From NCBI GenBank assembly GCA_024398055.1, contig CP073749.1, positions 620,001 through 684,000 on the forward strand: DNA of 64,000 bases, read 5' to 3'. Position numbers and translations under genes: made by a program. Of the stretch, positions 33,547 through 42,850 are shown piece by piece. The stretch's first letter is position 1; each line of letters begins with the position of its first letter. A model generated the notes under the pieces. The model was not told the DNA's origin. It ran no database searches and saw only the letters and a list, made by a program, of their open reading frames with translations. Source of the stretch: a bacterium SCSIO 12741. GTDB taxonomy: Bacteria; Bacteroidota; Bacteroidia; Flavobacteriales_G; Salibacteraceae.

Positions 33547-33628
33547 TTGAGGCACATTGAGCATGAACGGAACTGGAAATTAGCACGCACCAACAGGCGA
33601 GCACCAATAGCTTCAAGGAAAAATTCAT
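31586..33628 (-). CDS. Large T9SS-exported protein, N-terminal fragment (frameshifted gene)
   Basis: The 680-residue 5' part of the same gene. It starts with a signal peptide (MNFSLKLLVLACWCVLI, cleaved after VHA). Then come module 1 and most of module 2, each with an Ig-like fold followed by a LamG-like domain (WHHIAVTCDLERGQVRLFVDG split, YWHSIGTLG). The last ~8 residues (VQLTWKPEQRL) are out of frame: they follow a GGGG run (31623-31626 on the plus strand) where module 1 has the equivalent of one more base, and adding a G rejoins the C-terminal fragment. An in-frame ATG further upstream (33709) lacks a signal peptide and is rejected. The intact protein would be about 2200 residues. Confidence 0.8.
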   Translation of the reverse strand: MNFSLKLLVLACWCVLISSSVHAQCASNLLSYVTSDQKDDYFSGTNLTLTLNVDLPAGATGVTYSCTWTAVSGSGGTFATPPSSSSPTASISSAGVYRVSGTVNYNSCSSVTFNDAEITIRDAFGSSGLTYSPKHYWTFEPAGDITVNNATVTIPAYSNNSNDFCEPGAFIQDYQMDIATMNSCADPAKKNTKHKLKLYNSYNGNYTTTSGLVGDAADLDHLVSADLLIPNTQQISQEFLVKFDASYGSALYYSNYSNTDFKYGFPLLRITSSSIMFGVSFLRGSSTTPESRTKTIALTGTDRSDWNYYLDNDWHHIAVTCDLERGQVRLFVDGSSPDGFTLNYFPDPANDKVDLHATNNYWHSIGTLGSDFGELDEYAFYDQALSPTIVAKHYRRAMNHNEHYSYTDDVKYSQVPGTYLLSYLESDQKDDYLCNSGSVTVTLNVELPDGATSPVYSCKWNGSSTMTSSTTHTVTSAQNVTVEGTVTYTLGGATETRFFNEAFIQIQNGNSASGGTFAPSHYWTFEPAGNITVNGASVTIPASNSNTPNCGSSNPIIDFQTDIATMNSCATSGQTNTQHNMELYNSNNEGYDRVSGVVGNAADLDHLIETRLFIPHTQQISQEFLIRFDPRYYSSQFFSDFGNTHFDFGFPILKMSMGKIEYGVSFIRGVQLTWKPEQRL

Positions 33629-33821
33629 GGAGTTGTGGTTTTGGTTTATTTGATTAATTAGGGTTTTGGTTTGAAAGCAAACTTTCTCCATCAAATATAA
33701 CCAATCCATGAGCAGATCAAATGGATTTTAACAAGAATCCTCCCTCCATTTGCCGAATTCCCCGCAACACCAAATCACCTCATAAAGAAACACTTACAAA
33801 CCATAAGTTAGATTGTAATCG

Positions 33822-34856
33822 TTATTTCTTACACCGTTTCCCGCCCAATTTCGCTGGAGCAAATTGATCCCAACTGAGCCCTACAGCAAACTGGTGTCCT
33901 GAATCAACCAAACGAAAATTATAGTTGTCGTGACCATAGATGTAGGAGGTAAAAACGCCAAAGGTTCTCCATGCTGGAATAGGGTAAAAAGTAACCGTAC
34001 TTACCAGTCGAATGGGATTTACCTGAACATGATGATCCAAGATGTATTCTATGTTTTGACGGAAAGCAAAGGTCGGAGCATACTTACGCTGCCTTTTGTA
34101 GGTCAATTCATAATTCAACATCAACCGGTGTCTCCCATAAATTCCAATATCGTTATCGGAGTAGCCTCCAAAATCAAACACACCCAAAAACCGATCGTGG
34201 TAGAGCGTATAACCCAACTCAACAGAATGCGAATAAACGGGACTGAAAGTGGAGTCCAATTTATGCCACTGGTAATTGAGCAGCAATTCAGACATATTGG
34301 TAGAGAAGTTCCCATTTTTGCGATTGAGCAACGCAGATAAATCGGTGTTATCATCAAAGGTTGCGTAGATGCTATCGCATTCTTCGGTTTGATCCTGGTA
34401 ATCTTCGCAAAAAGCACATCCGGATTGACCATTGGAATAATGCCCCGACTCAAAAGAAAAACCAACAAACTGAACAACTTTATTATTCATTCCCTGATTA
34501 AGCCGAAACAACTGCTGGGTTCCCAAAAACACCCGATAAGAGGGCGTTTTAACAGGTTTGGAAACTTCCTGATACATTCTGAGTTGTGGCCTGGCAGCCA
34601 GGTATAAGGCTTGGGAATGAATCCTATCCTCACAAGCGAGATAACGGCTGAAGGTGCTATAAAAACTGTAGCGAACAGTAGGATTGGCTTCGAACAAAAT
34701 TTTCTCCTGTGAGGTGTAACTGGAAACATACTTGATATCCGGATCATCGCCGATGGGATACAGAGGGGAAAAATTTTGCGCAAATCCAGTTCCAAAAGCC
34801 AGAACAAATCCAGTTAAGGCAATCAGAAGTTTAATGGTGTATTTCATTCGGGTCAT
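33822..34856 (-). CDS. Outer-membrane beta-barrel-like protein
   Basis: About 345 residues with a signal peptide (IKLLIALTGFVLAFGTGFAQ). The rest alternates polar and hydrophobic residues in many short strands (SFYSTFSRYL, HSVELGYTLYH, YNFRLVDSGHQFAVGLSW) as in an outer-membrane barrel; it has a Cys cluster in SGCAFCEDY and EECDS that may form disulfides in a loop. The ATG at 34856 is the most upstream ATG; a GTG at 34862 and ATG at 34847 are alternatives. It precedes the large T9SS gene in the same direction by 190 bases, so it might be co-expressed with it. No family name can be given. Confidence 0.75.
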   Translation of the reverse strand: MTRMKYTIKLLIALTGFVLAFGTGFAQNFSPLYPIGDDPDIKYVSSYTSQEKILFEANPTVRYSFYSTFSRYLACEDRIHSQALYLAARPQLRMYQEVSKPVKTPSYRVFLGTQQLFRLNQGMNNKVVQFVGFSFESGHYSNGQSGCAFCEDYQDQTEECDSIYATFDDNTDLSALLNRKNGNFSTNMSELLLNYQWHKLDSTFSPVYSHSVELGYTLYHDRFLGVFDFGGYSDNDIGIYGRHRLMLNYELTYKRQRKYAPTFAFRQNIEYILDHHVQVNPIRLVSTVTFYPIPAWRTFGVFTSYIYGHDNYNFRLVDSGHQFAVGLSWDQFAPAKLGGKRCKK

Positions 34857-35079
34857 GGACACTTTGTAATGAGTGTGGCAAAAGTAGTTAGTAGAATTGA
34901 GTTCCGATCATCATTGAAAGAGTTCCAATTGCCATCGGAAGAGAGGCAAGATCCCTATGTGATATGTATGAGTGGATTAGAAATGTGATGAAAATGAGTG
35001 ATGTGTGGTGGTTATTTGGTTAATTCGCACGTCGCAAATAACATAATGGCGTTAATCGCTCATTTTTAAATTCATTCAG

Positions 35080-37239
35080 ATGGCACATCTTAGCATCAAA
35101 CCCATTCTTCTGTTTATGTTAGGCTTAACTGTGATGGTTGGCTGCAAACAGGAAGAGGATAAAGCAGAAAACACAGAAGCACCTATGATCGAAAACCCAC
35201 TATTAAAAGAATGGACAGGACCCTATGGCGGAGTACCCAATTTTGATCTAATGAAGGTCGGCGAAGTAAAAGCAGCCATGGTTCAAGGAATGGACATGAA
35301 CCTGAAGGAGATTGAAGCCATCGCCAACAACACGGAAGCTCCAACTTTTGAAAACACCATCGAAGCGATGGAACGGGCGGGCCAACCCTTGAACAGAGCT
35401 TTTGCCTACTACGGAATTCTCCAAAGCAATATGTCTTCGCCTGAATTTAGAGAAGTGGCTTCTGAATTGGCTCCCCTCTTTTCGGAGTTTCGTTCGAAAA
35501 TCAATCAAAACGAAAAACTGTTTCAGCGCGTTAAGGCCGTTTATGATGCCTCTCAGCAAAATCCCCTTCCTGCAGACCAGCAGCGTGTGGTTGACTTAAC
35601 CTACACCGGATTCATGATGAGCGGAGCTGAATTGGACCAAGAGAAAAAAGCACGCTATGCAGCAATCAGCAAAGAATTGTCTGGACTGTACACCAAGTTT
35701 TCGAACAACGTATTGCACGACGAGGAAAACTATGTGACCTTTTTAAACGAGGATCAATTGGGTGGTCTACCTGAAGGGTATATCAAGTCAGCCGCAAAAA
35801 TTGCCGCAGATAAAGGACAAGAAGGAAAGTATGCGGTAACGAACACCCGCTCTTCTATGGACCCGTTCCTTACTTACTCTACCGAAAGAGATCTACGTGA
35901 AAAAGTGTGGAGCAACTACTACTCTCGGGGAGACAACGGTGACGAATACGACAACAATGAATTGATTGCTGAAATCTTGAGATTGCGTCGCGAACGTGTA
36001 GAACTTTTGGGCTATAAAAATTATGCAGAATGGCGCTTACAAGATCGCATGGCTAAAACTCCTGAAAATGCCATGAATTTGATGGAAGCTGTTTGGCCTG
36101 CGGCTATTGCTCGTGTGGCTGAAGAGGTAGAAGAAATGCAAGCCATTGCTGACGCCAACGGAGACAACATTACCATTGAACCCTGGGATTACCGTTTTTA
36201 TGCTGAAAAAGTGCGTAAAGCGAAATACGATCTCAACTCTGATGAAGTAAAACAGTACCTGCAATTGGATAAACTTACCGAAGCCATGCACTACGTAGCT
36301 GGAAGGCTGTTTAACTACGAGTTTACCCCGGTTCCAGATGGTCAAGTTTCGGTTTATCACGAGGATGTAAAAGTTTGGGAAGTAACGGACAAAACTTCAG
36401 GTAAAAATGTAGGCCTTTGGTACCTCGATCCTTATGCACGACAAGGAAAGCGCTCTGGTGCATGGGCCAATACCTTTAGAGGTCATTCTAACCTGGATGG
36501 TGAGAAAAATGTTTTGGCCACCAACAACTCCAACTTTGTAAAACCTGCTCCGGGTGAAGCCCTTTTGGTTTCCTGGGACGATGCCATTACCTTCTTCCAT
36601 GAATTTGGTCATGCTTTGCACTTCTTTTCTTCAAACGTGAAGTATCCAACACTTAATGGCGGAGTAAGAGACTACACAGAATTTCAATCCCAACTACTGG
36701 AACGCTGGTTGTCTACTGACGAGGTGATCAACAATTACCTGGTTCACAACAAAACGGGTGAGCCTATCCCAGCAGAGTTGGTTGCCAAGATTAAAAATGC
36801 ATCAACTTTCAACCAAGGATTTGCCACTACTGAGTACCTGGCCTCTGCCTTGATGGATATGAAACTTCACCTGGCCGATCCTGCTACCATCGATATTGAT
36901 GCCTTTGAGCGTGAAACGTTGACTGCTCTTAACATGCCTAAGGAATTGCCGATGCGCCATAGAACACCGCATTTTGGTCATGTATTTTCAGGTGAAGGTT
37001 ATGCCACAGCCTACTACGGCTACATGTGGGCCGATGTGCTAACAGCTGATGCTGTAGAAGCATTCATGGAAGCTCCTGGCGGATACTATGATGAAGATTT
37101 GGCGGCCAAAATGGTTACCCACTTATTCGCTCCACGCAACTCCATCGATCCAGCTGAAGCGTATCGCTTGTTTAGAGGGCGTGACGCCAATATTGAGGCT
37201 TTGATGCGCGACCGTGGATTCCCAGTACCTGAGAAGTAA
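35080..37239 (+). CDS. M3 family metallopeptidase, Dcp-like lipoprotein
   Basis: A 719-residue zinc peptidase. The lipobox VMVGC places the lipid cysteine at residue 22, so the enzyme is anchored. The HEFGH zinc motif is at 507-511 and the third ligand is probably E534 in DYTEFQSQ. The size and the C-terminal MPMRHRTPHF-like and GYATAYYGYMWADVLTADA segments fit the peptidyl-dipeptidase Dcp/oligopeptidase A group. It cleaves short peptides, likely in the periplasm. It is a single-gene unit with a strong terminator. The 220-base spacer upstream is AT-rich with no further clear signal. Confidence 0.93.
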   Translation: MAHLSIKPILLFMLGLTVMVGCKQEEDKAENTEAPMIENPLLKEWTGPYGGVPNFDLMKVGEVKAAMVQGMDMNLKEIEAIANNTEAPTFENTIEAMERAGQPLNRAFAYYGILQSNMSSPEFREVASELAPLFSEFRSKINQNEKLFQRVKAVYDASQQNPLPADQQRVVDLTYTGFMMSGAELDQEKKARYAAISKELSGLYTKFSNNVLHDEENYVTFLNEDQLGGLPEGYIKSAAKIAADKGQEGKYAVTNTRSSMDPFLTYSTERDLREKVWSNYYSRGDNGDEYDNNELIAEILRLRRERVELLGYKNYAEWRLQDRMAKTPENAMNLMEAVWPAAIARVAEEVEEMQAIADANGDNITIEPWDYRFYAEKVRKAKYDLNSDEVKQYLQLDKLTEAMHYVAGRLFNYEFTPVPDGQVSVYHEDVKVWEVTDKTSGKNVGLWYLDPYARQGKRSGAWANTFRGHSNLDGEKNVLATNNSNFVKPAPGEALLVSWDDAITFFHEFGHALHFFSSNVKYPTLNGGVRDYTEFQSQLLERWLSTDEVINNYLVHNKTGEPIPAELVAKIKNASTFNQGFATTEYLASALMDMKLHLADPATIDIDAFERETLTALNMPKELPMRHRTPHFGHVFSGEGYATAYYGYMWADVLTADAVEAFMEAPGGYYDEDLAAKMVTHLFAPRNSIDPAEAYRLFRGRDANIEALMRDRGFPVPEK

Positions 37240-37262
37240 ATACAACAACTCCATAAAAACTA

Positions 37263-37296
37263 AAAAAGGAGGGGGCCTCGGCTTACCCTCCTTTTT
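37263..37296 (+). terminator. Intrinsic terminator of the M3 peptidase gene
   Basis: AAAAAGGAGGG (37263-37273) and CCCTCCTTTTT (37286-37296) form a perfect 11-bp stem ending in T residues. The rest of the spacer to 37532 shows nothing else of note. Confidence 0.92.
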
Positions 37297-37532
37297 GTTT
37301 TTATCCCCCTTTATTCAAGGGAAACCAAACCTTCGTCAATTTCTGTTATGGATTATTCCGCCAACCTTATGGAATGAAATGGTTAGAGTATGAAAGTTGG
37401 GCATTTTAGGGTTTTTCCTTCCCCTAATTTCACCCTGTCGTTAGCCTCTTGATTGGAAACGCCTTCAGGTATTCCCAAAGGAATGCGACAAGAACAATTC
37501 ATACGATCAAATAACAAAACCATTGACTTACC

Positions 37533-40007
37533 ATGAAAAAAATCACCCGAACCATCCTGGCCCTGCTCTGCATCTGTGCCAGCCAACTTCACGCTCAACA
37601 TGGAATCTACAACCGAGCTGACATTTTAGACACCTTACTCACCGATTACCTGGCTGATACCAACCTAAACTACCTACGCCCTGTTGGGGTGGCTCCCAAT
37701 GGAATTATTCAATTGCTCGATCCAAAAACCGTGACTACCTATCGCATAACCGATGCCTCTGAAATCCTCTCCATGAACCTGGCTGAAAACAGCATTTTAT
37801 ACACCCATCTGGGAGGCAGCTACGTTGTGAGTAACGATAGCCTGAACGGATTTGCGGTAGACAGCTGCGCCGTGGTCCCAACCGCCAATGGGAAATACGC
37901 CATCCTTCAAATTCGGGATCAGGGTTACTACATCGAAGACTTTGGAGCGATTCCGGGAGACAACCTGGACGACAGCAAGGCCATCCAAAAATGCATTGAT
38001 GCGGCCATCCAACTCCAGGCTTCGAGCCGGGTAAACGCCGGGGCAGGAATCTTTTACCTGGACAAAGGCGTGGTATTGGCACGTGAGCTTAAGGATTCGA
38101 ACGGCGATCCAGACGAATACAGTTTTGTAGGATTTACTATTTCCGGTATTCAATCACCCTATGATGCGAGTCAGGAGTTAGCCAGTTCCACCGTATTCTG
38201 GTTGAGGGATTCCAGTTTTTGCTTAGCAGTTCAGGAAGCCCGAAATGCGGTGATCGAAAACATTGTGTTTTACGGAGATGCCATGGCCTACGAATCGATG
38301 AGCTTAAAAAAATGGGTGGAAAACACCTTGAACGATTGGGGTGCGGTAGCCGGAGCACGAACCAATCGCTATTCACCCAGTTGCGCCATTGCCATCGATC
38401 CCTTTCACCAAGCCATTACGGGCACCAATCGATATCCTGGTCATGAGAATCGCTACCACAATACCCAACAAGGAGGAACCAGTATGTTGCTCATTAAAAA
38501 CTGTGTTTTCCGAGATCATTTTGTAGCCATTGCCAATAACCCTTCTCCAGGCGTTCAGAATGGAGATAACATTCGAGCCGAACATTGCCATGTTAAATTT
38601 TGCCACACCTTCTGGGCAGCAGGTCAAACACAATCTCGGGGCAATAGCATTGATAACATCTACTCCACCTTGATCAATCGATTTGTAGACTGTGAACTTA
38701 TCGGCACGGGTGTAGGCACTCCTCCAGGCATTAGCAACTGCAACATTGCCGGGTTTACCAAGGAGTTCATCCACATGACTCAAACCGGCAGAAGTCCGGT
38801 TAGAGCAACTAACGTGTATATCGAATCTCTTTTTTCCCTGGGATACATCAATGCCAATCATGTTTCCTTTAATCAGTGCCACTTTAAGTTTATGAACCCG
38901 GAAGATGGCGATGGAATATTCACTCCTCCTTATCATCTCTACAGTTCGAATACGGCCACATTTACCAATTGTGCTTTGGAATTTTATACGGATGGCAGCC
39001 GACAAATGCCCTTTCGCTTCAATACAGCAGGCCTGAGCATAGTGGGTGGAAACATCCAGGGCGGGCTCATCGTGAATGGTCCTTGGGGAACCGAAAGCGC
39101 TTTAAAAATCAACTACGACAACGTTGCCCTCACCGGTCAGGGTCAGGTAATTGGAGGTCGACACAATGGAGGTAGTTATTTTCATTTGAGCGAAAAATAC
39201 TTGTTAGGCGGCGACGAAATTCACAACCAATATTGGGCTGACCAAACCTTTAAAAACGACGATAAACTCTACAACATTTACCCCCGTCGGCTGGATAGCA
39301 ACAAACGCCATATTTGGATTGACTCGAATGAAACCCGAGCCTACTTCATTGCCTCCGATCCGGGTCTATATAGATTGGAAGATAATTTGCTGGCGGGCGT
39401 ATCCGGCACCAGTGGAACCATTGATGGAAGTGCGGCAGACATGACTACTCTGGGTATGCCCAGTCACGCTTATACTCATGCCTTAGGGTTTGTCAGTGAA
39501 ATTTCGGAGGACACCATCTTTATTTCTGGTACACCCTATGGTTTACAGCCTGGCCCCATGTTTATTTATCATGTAGAGTACCCCGTTTTTTACCTCCCGA
39601 TGTGGGGCGACCTGGAGGCTGGAAACGATACCATCACCAACGTAGACATGGGATCCTTAAGCCTATTGCTCACCGGGACCAACTACAACGGCCGGCGACT
39701 CTATGGAGAGGGTATCGAAGATGGGGCCTACATTGTTTCCGTGGATCGAAACAACCAAAGAATAGTCATGAGCACAGCGGCCAATGCTACCAAAACACAC
39801 GAATACCTTTACAATGCCAAATACAGCCAAACCGTGAAAAGAGATGATCCCTTTCCGAGTGGAGGTCCCACCGAACCCATTGGCTATAAGGAAGGCTGCC
39901 AGATTCTATTGAATTCCATTTCCCCAAGCGTATACGGCTATGTGGTTTCGTCCGGCGGGGTTATCGGATCGACCGTGGCCCCATCCTTTGGCGCTCTCAC
40001 ATATTAG
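37533..40007 (+). CDS. Exported pectate-lyase-fold (beta-helix) protein
   Basis: An 824-residue protein with a signal peptide ending near residue 22 (ICASQLHAQ). Around residues 130-160 it has the pectate lyase superfamily start (DFGAIPGDNLDDSKAIQKC), as in GH28-type and tailspike beta-helices, followed by strand repeats (NAVIENIVFYGD, SMLLIKNCVFRDHFVAI, and so on) to about residue 540. The C-terminal ~280 residues are of unknown fold. No T9SS sorting domain is seen, so it may stay in the periplasm or use another route. A carbohydrate-cleaving or -binding role is probable; catalytic residues were not identified. Confidence 0.82.
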   Translation: MKKITRTILALLCICASQLHAQHGIYNRADILDTLLTDYLADTNLNYLRPVGVAPNGIIQLLDPKTVTTYRITDASEILSMNLAENSILYTHLGGSYVVSNDSLNGFAVDSCAVVPTANGKYAILQIRDQGYYIEDFGAIPGDNLDDSKAIQKCIDAAIQLQASSRVNAGAGIFYLDKGVVLARELKDSNGDPDEYSFVGFTISGIQSPYDASQELASSTVFWLRDSSFCLAVQEARNAVIENIVFYGDAMAYESMSLKKWVENTLNDWGAVAGARTNRYSPSCAIAIDPFHQAITGTNRYPGHENRYHNTQQGGTSMLLIKNCVFRDHFVAIANNPSPGVQNGDNIRAEHCHVKFCHTFWAAGQTQSRGNSIDNIYSTLINRFVDCELIGTGVGTPPGISNCNIAGFTKEFIHMTQTGRSPVRATNVYIESLFSLGYINANHVSFNQCHFKFMNPEDGDGIFTPPYHLYSSNTATFTNCALEFYTDGSRQMPFRFNTAGLSIVGGNIQGGLIVNGPWGTESALKINYDNVALTGQGQVIGGRHNGGSYFHLSEKYLLGGDEIHNQYWADQTFKNDDKLYNIYPRRLDSNKRHIWIDSNETRAYFIASDPGLYRLEDNLLAGVSGTSGTIDGSAADMTTLGMPSHAYTHALGFVSEISEDTIFISGTPYGLQPGPMFIYHVEYPVFYLPMWGDLEAGNDTITNVDMGSLSLLLTGTNYNGRRLYGEGIEDGAYIVSVDRNNQRIVMSTAANATKTHEYLYNAKYSQTVKRDDPFPSGGPTEPIGYKEGCQILLNSISPSVYGYVVSSGGVIGSTVAPSFGALTY

Positions 40008-40035
40008 CCTGATCCACGCCAACCTACAACCAACC

Positions 40036-40075
40036 AGCCCCTCATCGCATCAACCTACCGCGGTGAGGGGCTTTT
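40036..40075 (+). terminator. Intrinsic terminator of the beta-helix gene
   Basis: AGCCCCTCA (40036-40044, extended by CGC) pairs with GTGAGGGGCT, followed by TTTTGTTTT. It lies in a 411-base gene-free stretch (40008-40418); the rest is AT-rich promoter DNA of the efflux operon, with the inverted repeat noted at 40373. Confidence 0.9.
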
Positions 40076-40372
40076 GTTTTGGAAGCATTTGGAATCAATG
40101 CTTTTAACCTAATTTATTATACCCTCCTTACCTCCAAATCAGCAACTCATTTTTTTGAATTACTCTTGCAAACTTTTTTAGAAACCGCCCATTAGAATGA
40201 GTAGATAATAGCCATTATTACAACTCTCGAATGGGGCAAAAAACAAGAAAAAACACAAACATATAATGGCCTGACACTTTACTCGTTTCAGGGTAGATTT
40301 TGGTCCAATTCCGGAAAAAAGGACTGGATTTTGATCTATAAAAAAGTTAAGTTTGTTAGTAACAGGTTACGC

Positions 40373-40398
40373 AAATTCACTTCGCTTTGGGTGAATTT
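40373..40398. promoter_or_regulatory. Inverted repeat in front of the efflux operon
   Basis: AAATTCAC (40373-40380) and GTGAATTT (40391-40398) form a perfect 8-bp inverted repeat with a 10-base spacer, ending 20 bases before the ATG at 40419. It may be an operator or a leader hairpin. No regulator gene is adjacent. Confidence 0.5.
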
Positions 40399-40418
40399 CT
40401 CATCAAAAAAATTCAGAA

Positions 40419-42782
40419 ATGTACTATCGGCGTTTTCGCTCAACCGCCAAACTAATCTTATTCAGTATTGGCTTATCGATTCTGTGCTTTGAAGGCAGCG
40501 CTCAGGAAATTCGAATGGGAATACTTTCCGAGTATGAGTCCTCCCCTGCCATGGATTCTATATTGGACCAAGTGATTTCAGAAGTGGATGAAATCACTGG
40601 ATATGGCCACAAGGTGAGTTCAAGTTCAGATCTTCGCATCTTAGGAATAAGTACCAAGGGCAGCCTTCAAATGGCCTACCGCAAATTGGCCAGCAACTCT
40701 GACGTGGTTTTGCTTTTTGGTGGACTAAGTATGCAGGCGGCCCTGCAAGAGTCGGAATTTAAAGTACCTACCATTGGAGTCGGAATCATTGATCCACATC
40801 TACAAAATATTCCTTACAAAAATGGCGCTTCGGGGGTTAAAAACTTCACTTATATCTGGGCGGCTAACAACGTGAAAAGTGATTTGGGCGAATTTCAAAA
40901 AATCACCCCATTCAAAACGCTTAGCGTTCTCGTTAACGGAACCTCAGAAGTAACCTTTGACCATGAAAAGGGCGAAAAATTATTGGATTCTCTGGAGCAA
41001 CAACTGAATGCCAAAATTCACATTGTTCCCGTAAACGACGACATCGAAAAATCCATGACTCAAATTCCGCCTAACACCGATGCGGTATACTTGTCCATGT
41101 TGGAAGGAAAACTACCTTCCGAAATCCAACAAATTGCAGATGATCTCGTGGCAAAAGGCATACCGTCCTTTTCGGCCAGCAAATGGCATGTGGACAATGG
41201 CATTTTATCCTGTAAATCAGATAAAAACGACTTTACCCAAGTAATCCGTAGAATGGGAATTCGAGTGGATGAATGGCTAAGTGGTGAACCTTTAGAAGAC
41301 ATGCAGGTGAATCTCAACTTTACCAATGAACTCTTTCTCAACATGGAAACGGCCAGAAGGTTGGAGTTCTCACCTCCCTTCGAAATCATTTTTGTGGCCA
41401 ATCTGGTTCAGCAGGATGCAAGTGATGCACCCACGTATTCCTTGAATCAAATTATGGAGAAAGCTATTCAAGCCAACTTCGATATCAAAATCACGCAACA
41501 AGACATTACCCTGGCCGATCTTGATATCAAGACCGCTCGCTCCAATATTCTCCCAAATCTGGAATTAGGAGGCAACGCGGTTCAAGTCAATCCGGAAAGA
41601 GGTATAGCTTTTGCCGATTCTCCGGAGCAATCTGTGGAAGCCAACCTTTCTTTGAATCAAGTCATCTACTCTGAGGAAGTAATAGCCAACATCAAAATTT
41701 CGAAATACATCCAAAAGGCCCAGCTCTATGATACCGAAGCTGATGTTCTTCAAATTTTGTTGGATACCTACTTAGAATACTTCAACGTACTAACCGCTAA
41801 AACTCGCCTTGTGGTTGAACGGGAAAATCTTTCCAATTTTTCTACTAACCTGGAGCTGGCACGGATTCGGGCCGATTTGGGTTCGGTGAGCAAAGCTGAC
41901 ATCTACCGTTGGGAAAGTGAGGTAGCCTCAGCCAAACAACGGGTAGTGGAAGCCGAGTCAAGAGTTATTGTAGCTAAGTATAAATTGAACACATTTTTGG
42001 CCAATTCCCTGGAGGATAACTTTGATATTGTAGATATCGGTATCGATGATCAACTCTTCCAACAGTTTCGTGATGGTCCAATTTCACAGAATATTGGTTC
42101 TCCACAGGATTTACTTTTCACCATGGATTTTCTGGTTTCCGAAGCAGTGAATTACAACCCCAACAAGCTCCAGATATTGGAGAACATCCAGGCCTCACAA
42201 CGTCAATACGAAATGAATAAGAGGTTGCTCTATACCCCCACCGTTGCTCTGCAGGCTCAAACGGCTCAGCGACTTTACAGGGGAGGAGCAGGTTCTGAAC
42301 CCATGCCAGGTCAAACTTTTAATGACAACTCTTGGCAGGTAGCCTTATCGCTCAAGTATCCGCTATACACCGGAAATCGGCGACGGGTAGCTCGTCAGCA
42401 AAGCCAAGTACAGCTGGAACAGCTCAACTACTCTCGGGAAAGCCTGGATCAGAACTTAGAATTGGCCGTGAGATCCAATGTAATGAGCATGCTCACTGCC
42501 ACCAGTCGAATTGAATTTAGTCGGGTCTCTTCTGAAAATGCCCTTAAAAACTTTGAACTGATTCAAAACAGCTACAAAGAAGGTAGCGTATCCGTCACCC
42601 AGCTCATCGATGCTCAGCAATCGGCTTTGCAGGCTAAGCTGGAATATGCCATATCGGTATACGAATACATACAATCACAACTTCAGCTGGAATACGCCGT
42701 AGGGTTCTTTTCGCTACAAGCTCCACCTGAGCAGATTGACGCCTTTGAGAAACGTTTTTTAGAGTTTAACAGTGATAATTAA
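40419..42782 (+). CDS. Fusion of an ABC-type substrate-binding domain with a TolC-like channel
   Basis: A 787-residue exported protein (signal peptide to about residue 28, CFEGSAQ). Residues ~30-330 resemble the ABC_sub_bind family of periplasmic binding proteins (SDVVLLFGGLSMQAAL, VPTIGVGIIDP, PPNTDAVYLSMLEG). Residues ~340-775 are an outer-membrane efflux protein of the TolC family (TYSLNQIMEKAIQANFDI, IQNSYKEGSVSVTQLIDAQQS). The channel half would form the exit duct for the adaptor and RND pump encoded next. The N-terminal half would sit in the periplasm and could bind the substrate or a signal. This join is unusual. Confidence 0.85.
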   Translation: MYYRRFRSTAKLILFSIGLSILCFEGSAQEIRMGILSEYESSPAMDSILDQVISEVDEITGYGHKVSSSSDLRILGISTKGSLQMAYRKLASNSDVVLLFGGLSMQAALQESEFKVPTIGVGIIDPHLQNIPYKNGASGVKNFTYIWAANNVKSDLGEFQKITPFKTLSVLVNGTSEVTFDHEKGEKLLDSLEQQLNAKIHIVPVNDDIEKSMTQIPPNTDAVYLSMLEGKLPSEIQQIADDLVAKGIPSFSASKWHVDNGILSCKSDKNDFTQVIRRMGIRVDEWLSGEPLEDMQVNLNFTNELFLNMETARRLEFSPPFEIIFVANLVQQDASDAPTYSLNQIMEKAIQANFDIKITQQDITLADLDIKTARSNILPNLELGGNAVQVNPERGIAFADSPEQSVEANLSLNQVIYSEEVIANIKISKYIQKAQLYDTEADVLQILLDTYLEYFNVLTAKTRLVVERENLSNFSTNLELARIRADLGSVSKADIYRWESEVASAKQRVVEAESRVIVAKYKLNTFLANSLEDNFDIVDIGIDDQLFQQFRDGPISQNIGSPQDLLFTMDFLVSEAVNYNPNKLQILENIQASQRQYEMNKRLLYTPTVALQAQTAQRLYRGGAGSEPMPGQTFNDNSWQVALSLKYPLYTGNRRRVARQQSQVQLEQLNYSRESLDQNLELAVRSNVMSMLTATSRIEFSRVSSENALKNFELIQNSYKEGSVSVTQLIDAQQSALQAKLEYAISVYEYIQSQLQLEYAVGFFSLQAPPEQIDAFEKRFLEFNSDN

Positions 42783-42850
42783 TCCGGTTGAGGATCTCAA
42801 CATTTAAACCGGTGAAGAAGAAAAGCATCAGAAATTTAAATAGGAGTACA

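Noticed and set aside
33629-33709. Longer N-terminus for the large T9SS protein from ATG 33709
   Set aside because: It would place 27 non-signal residues before a clear signal peptide that starts at 33628.
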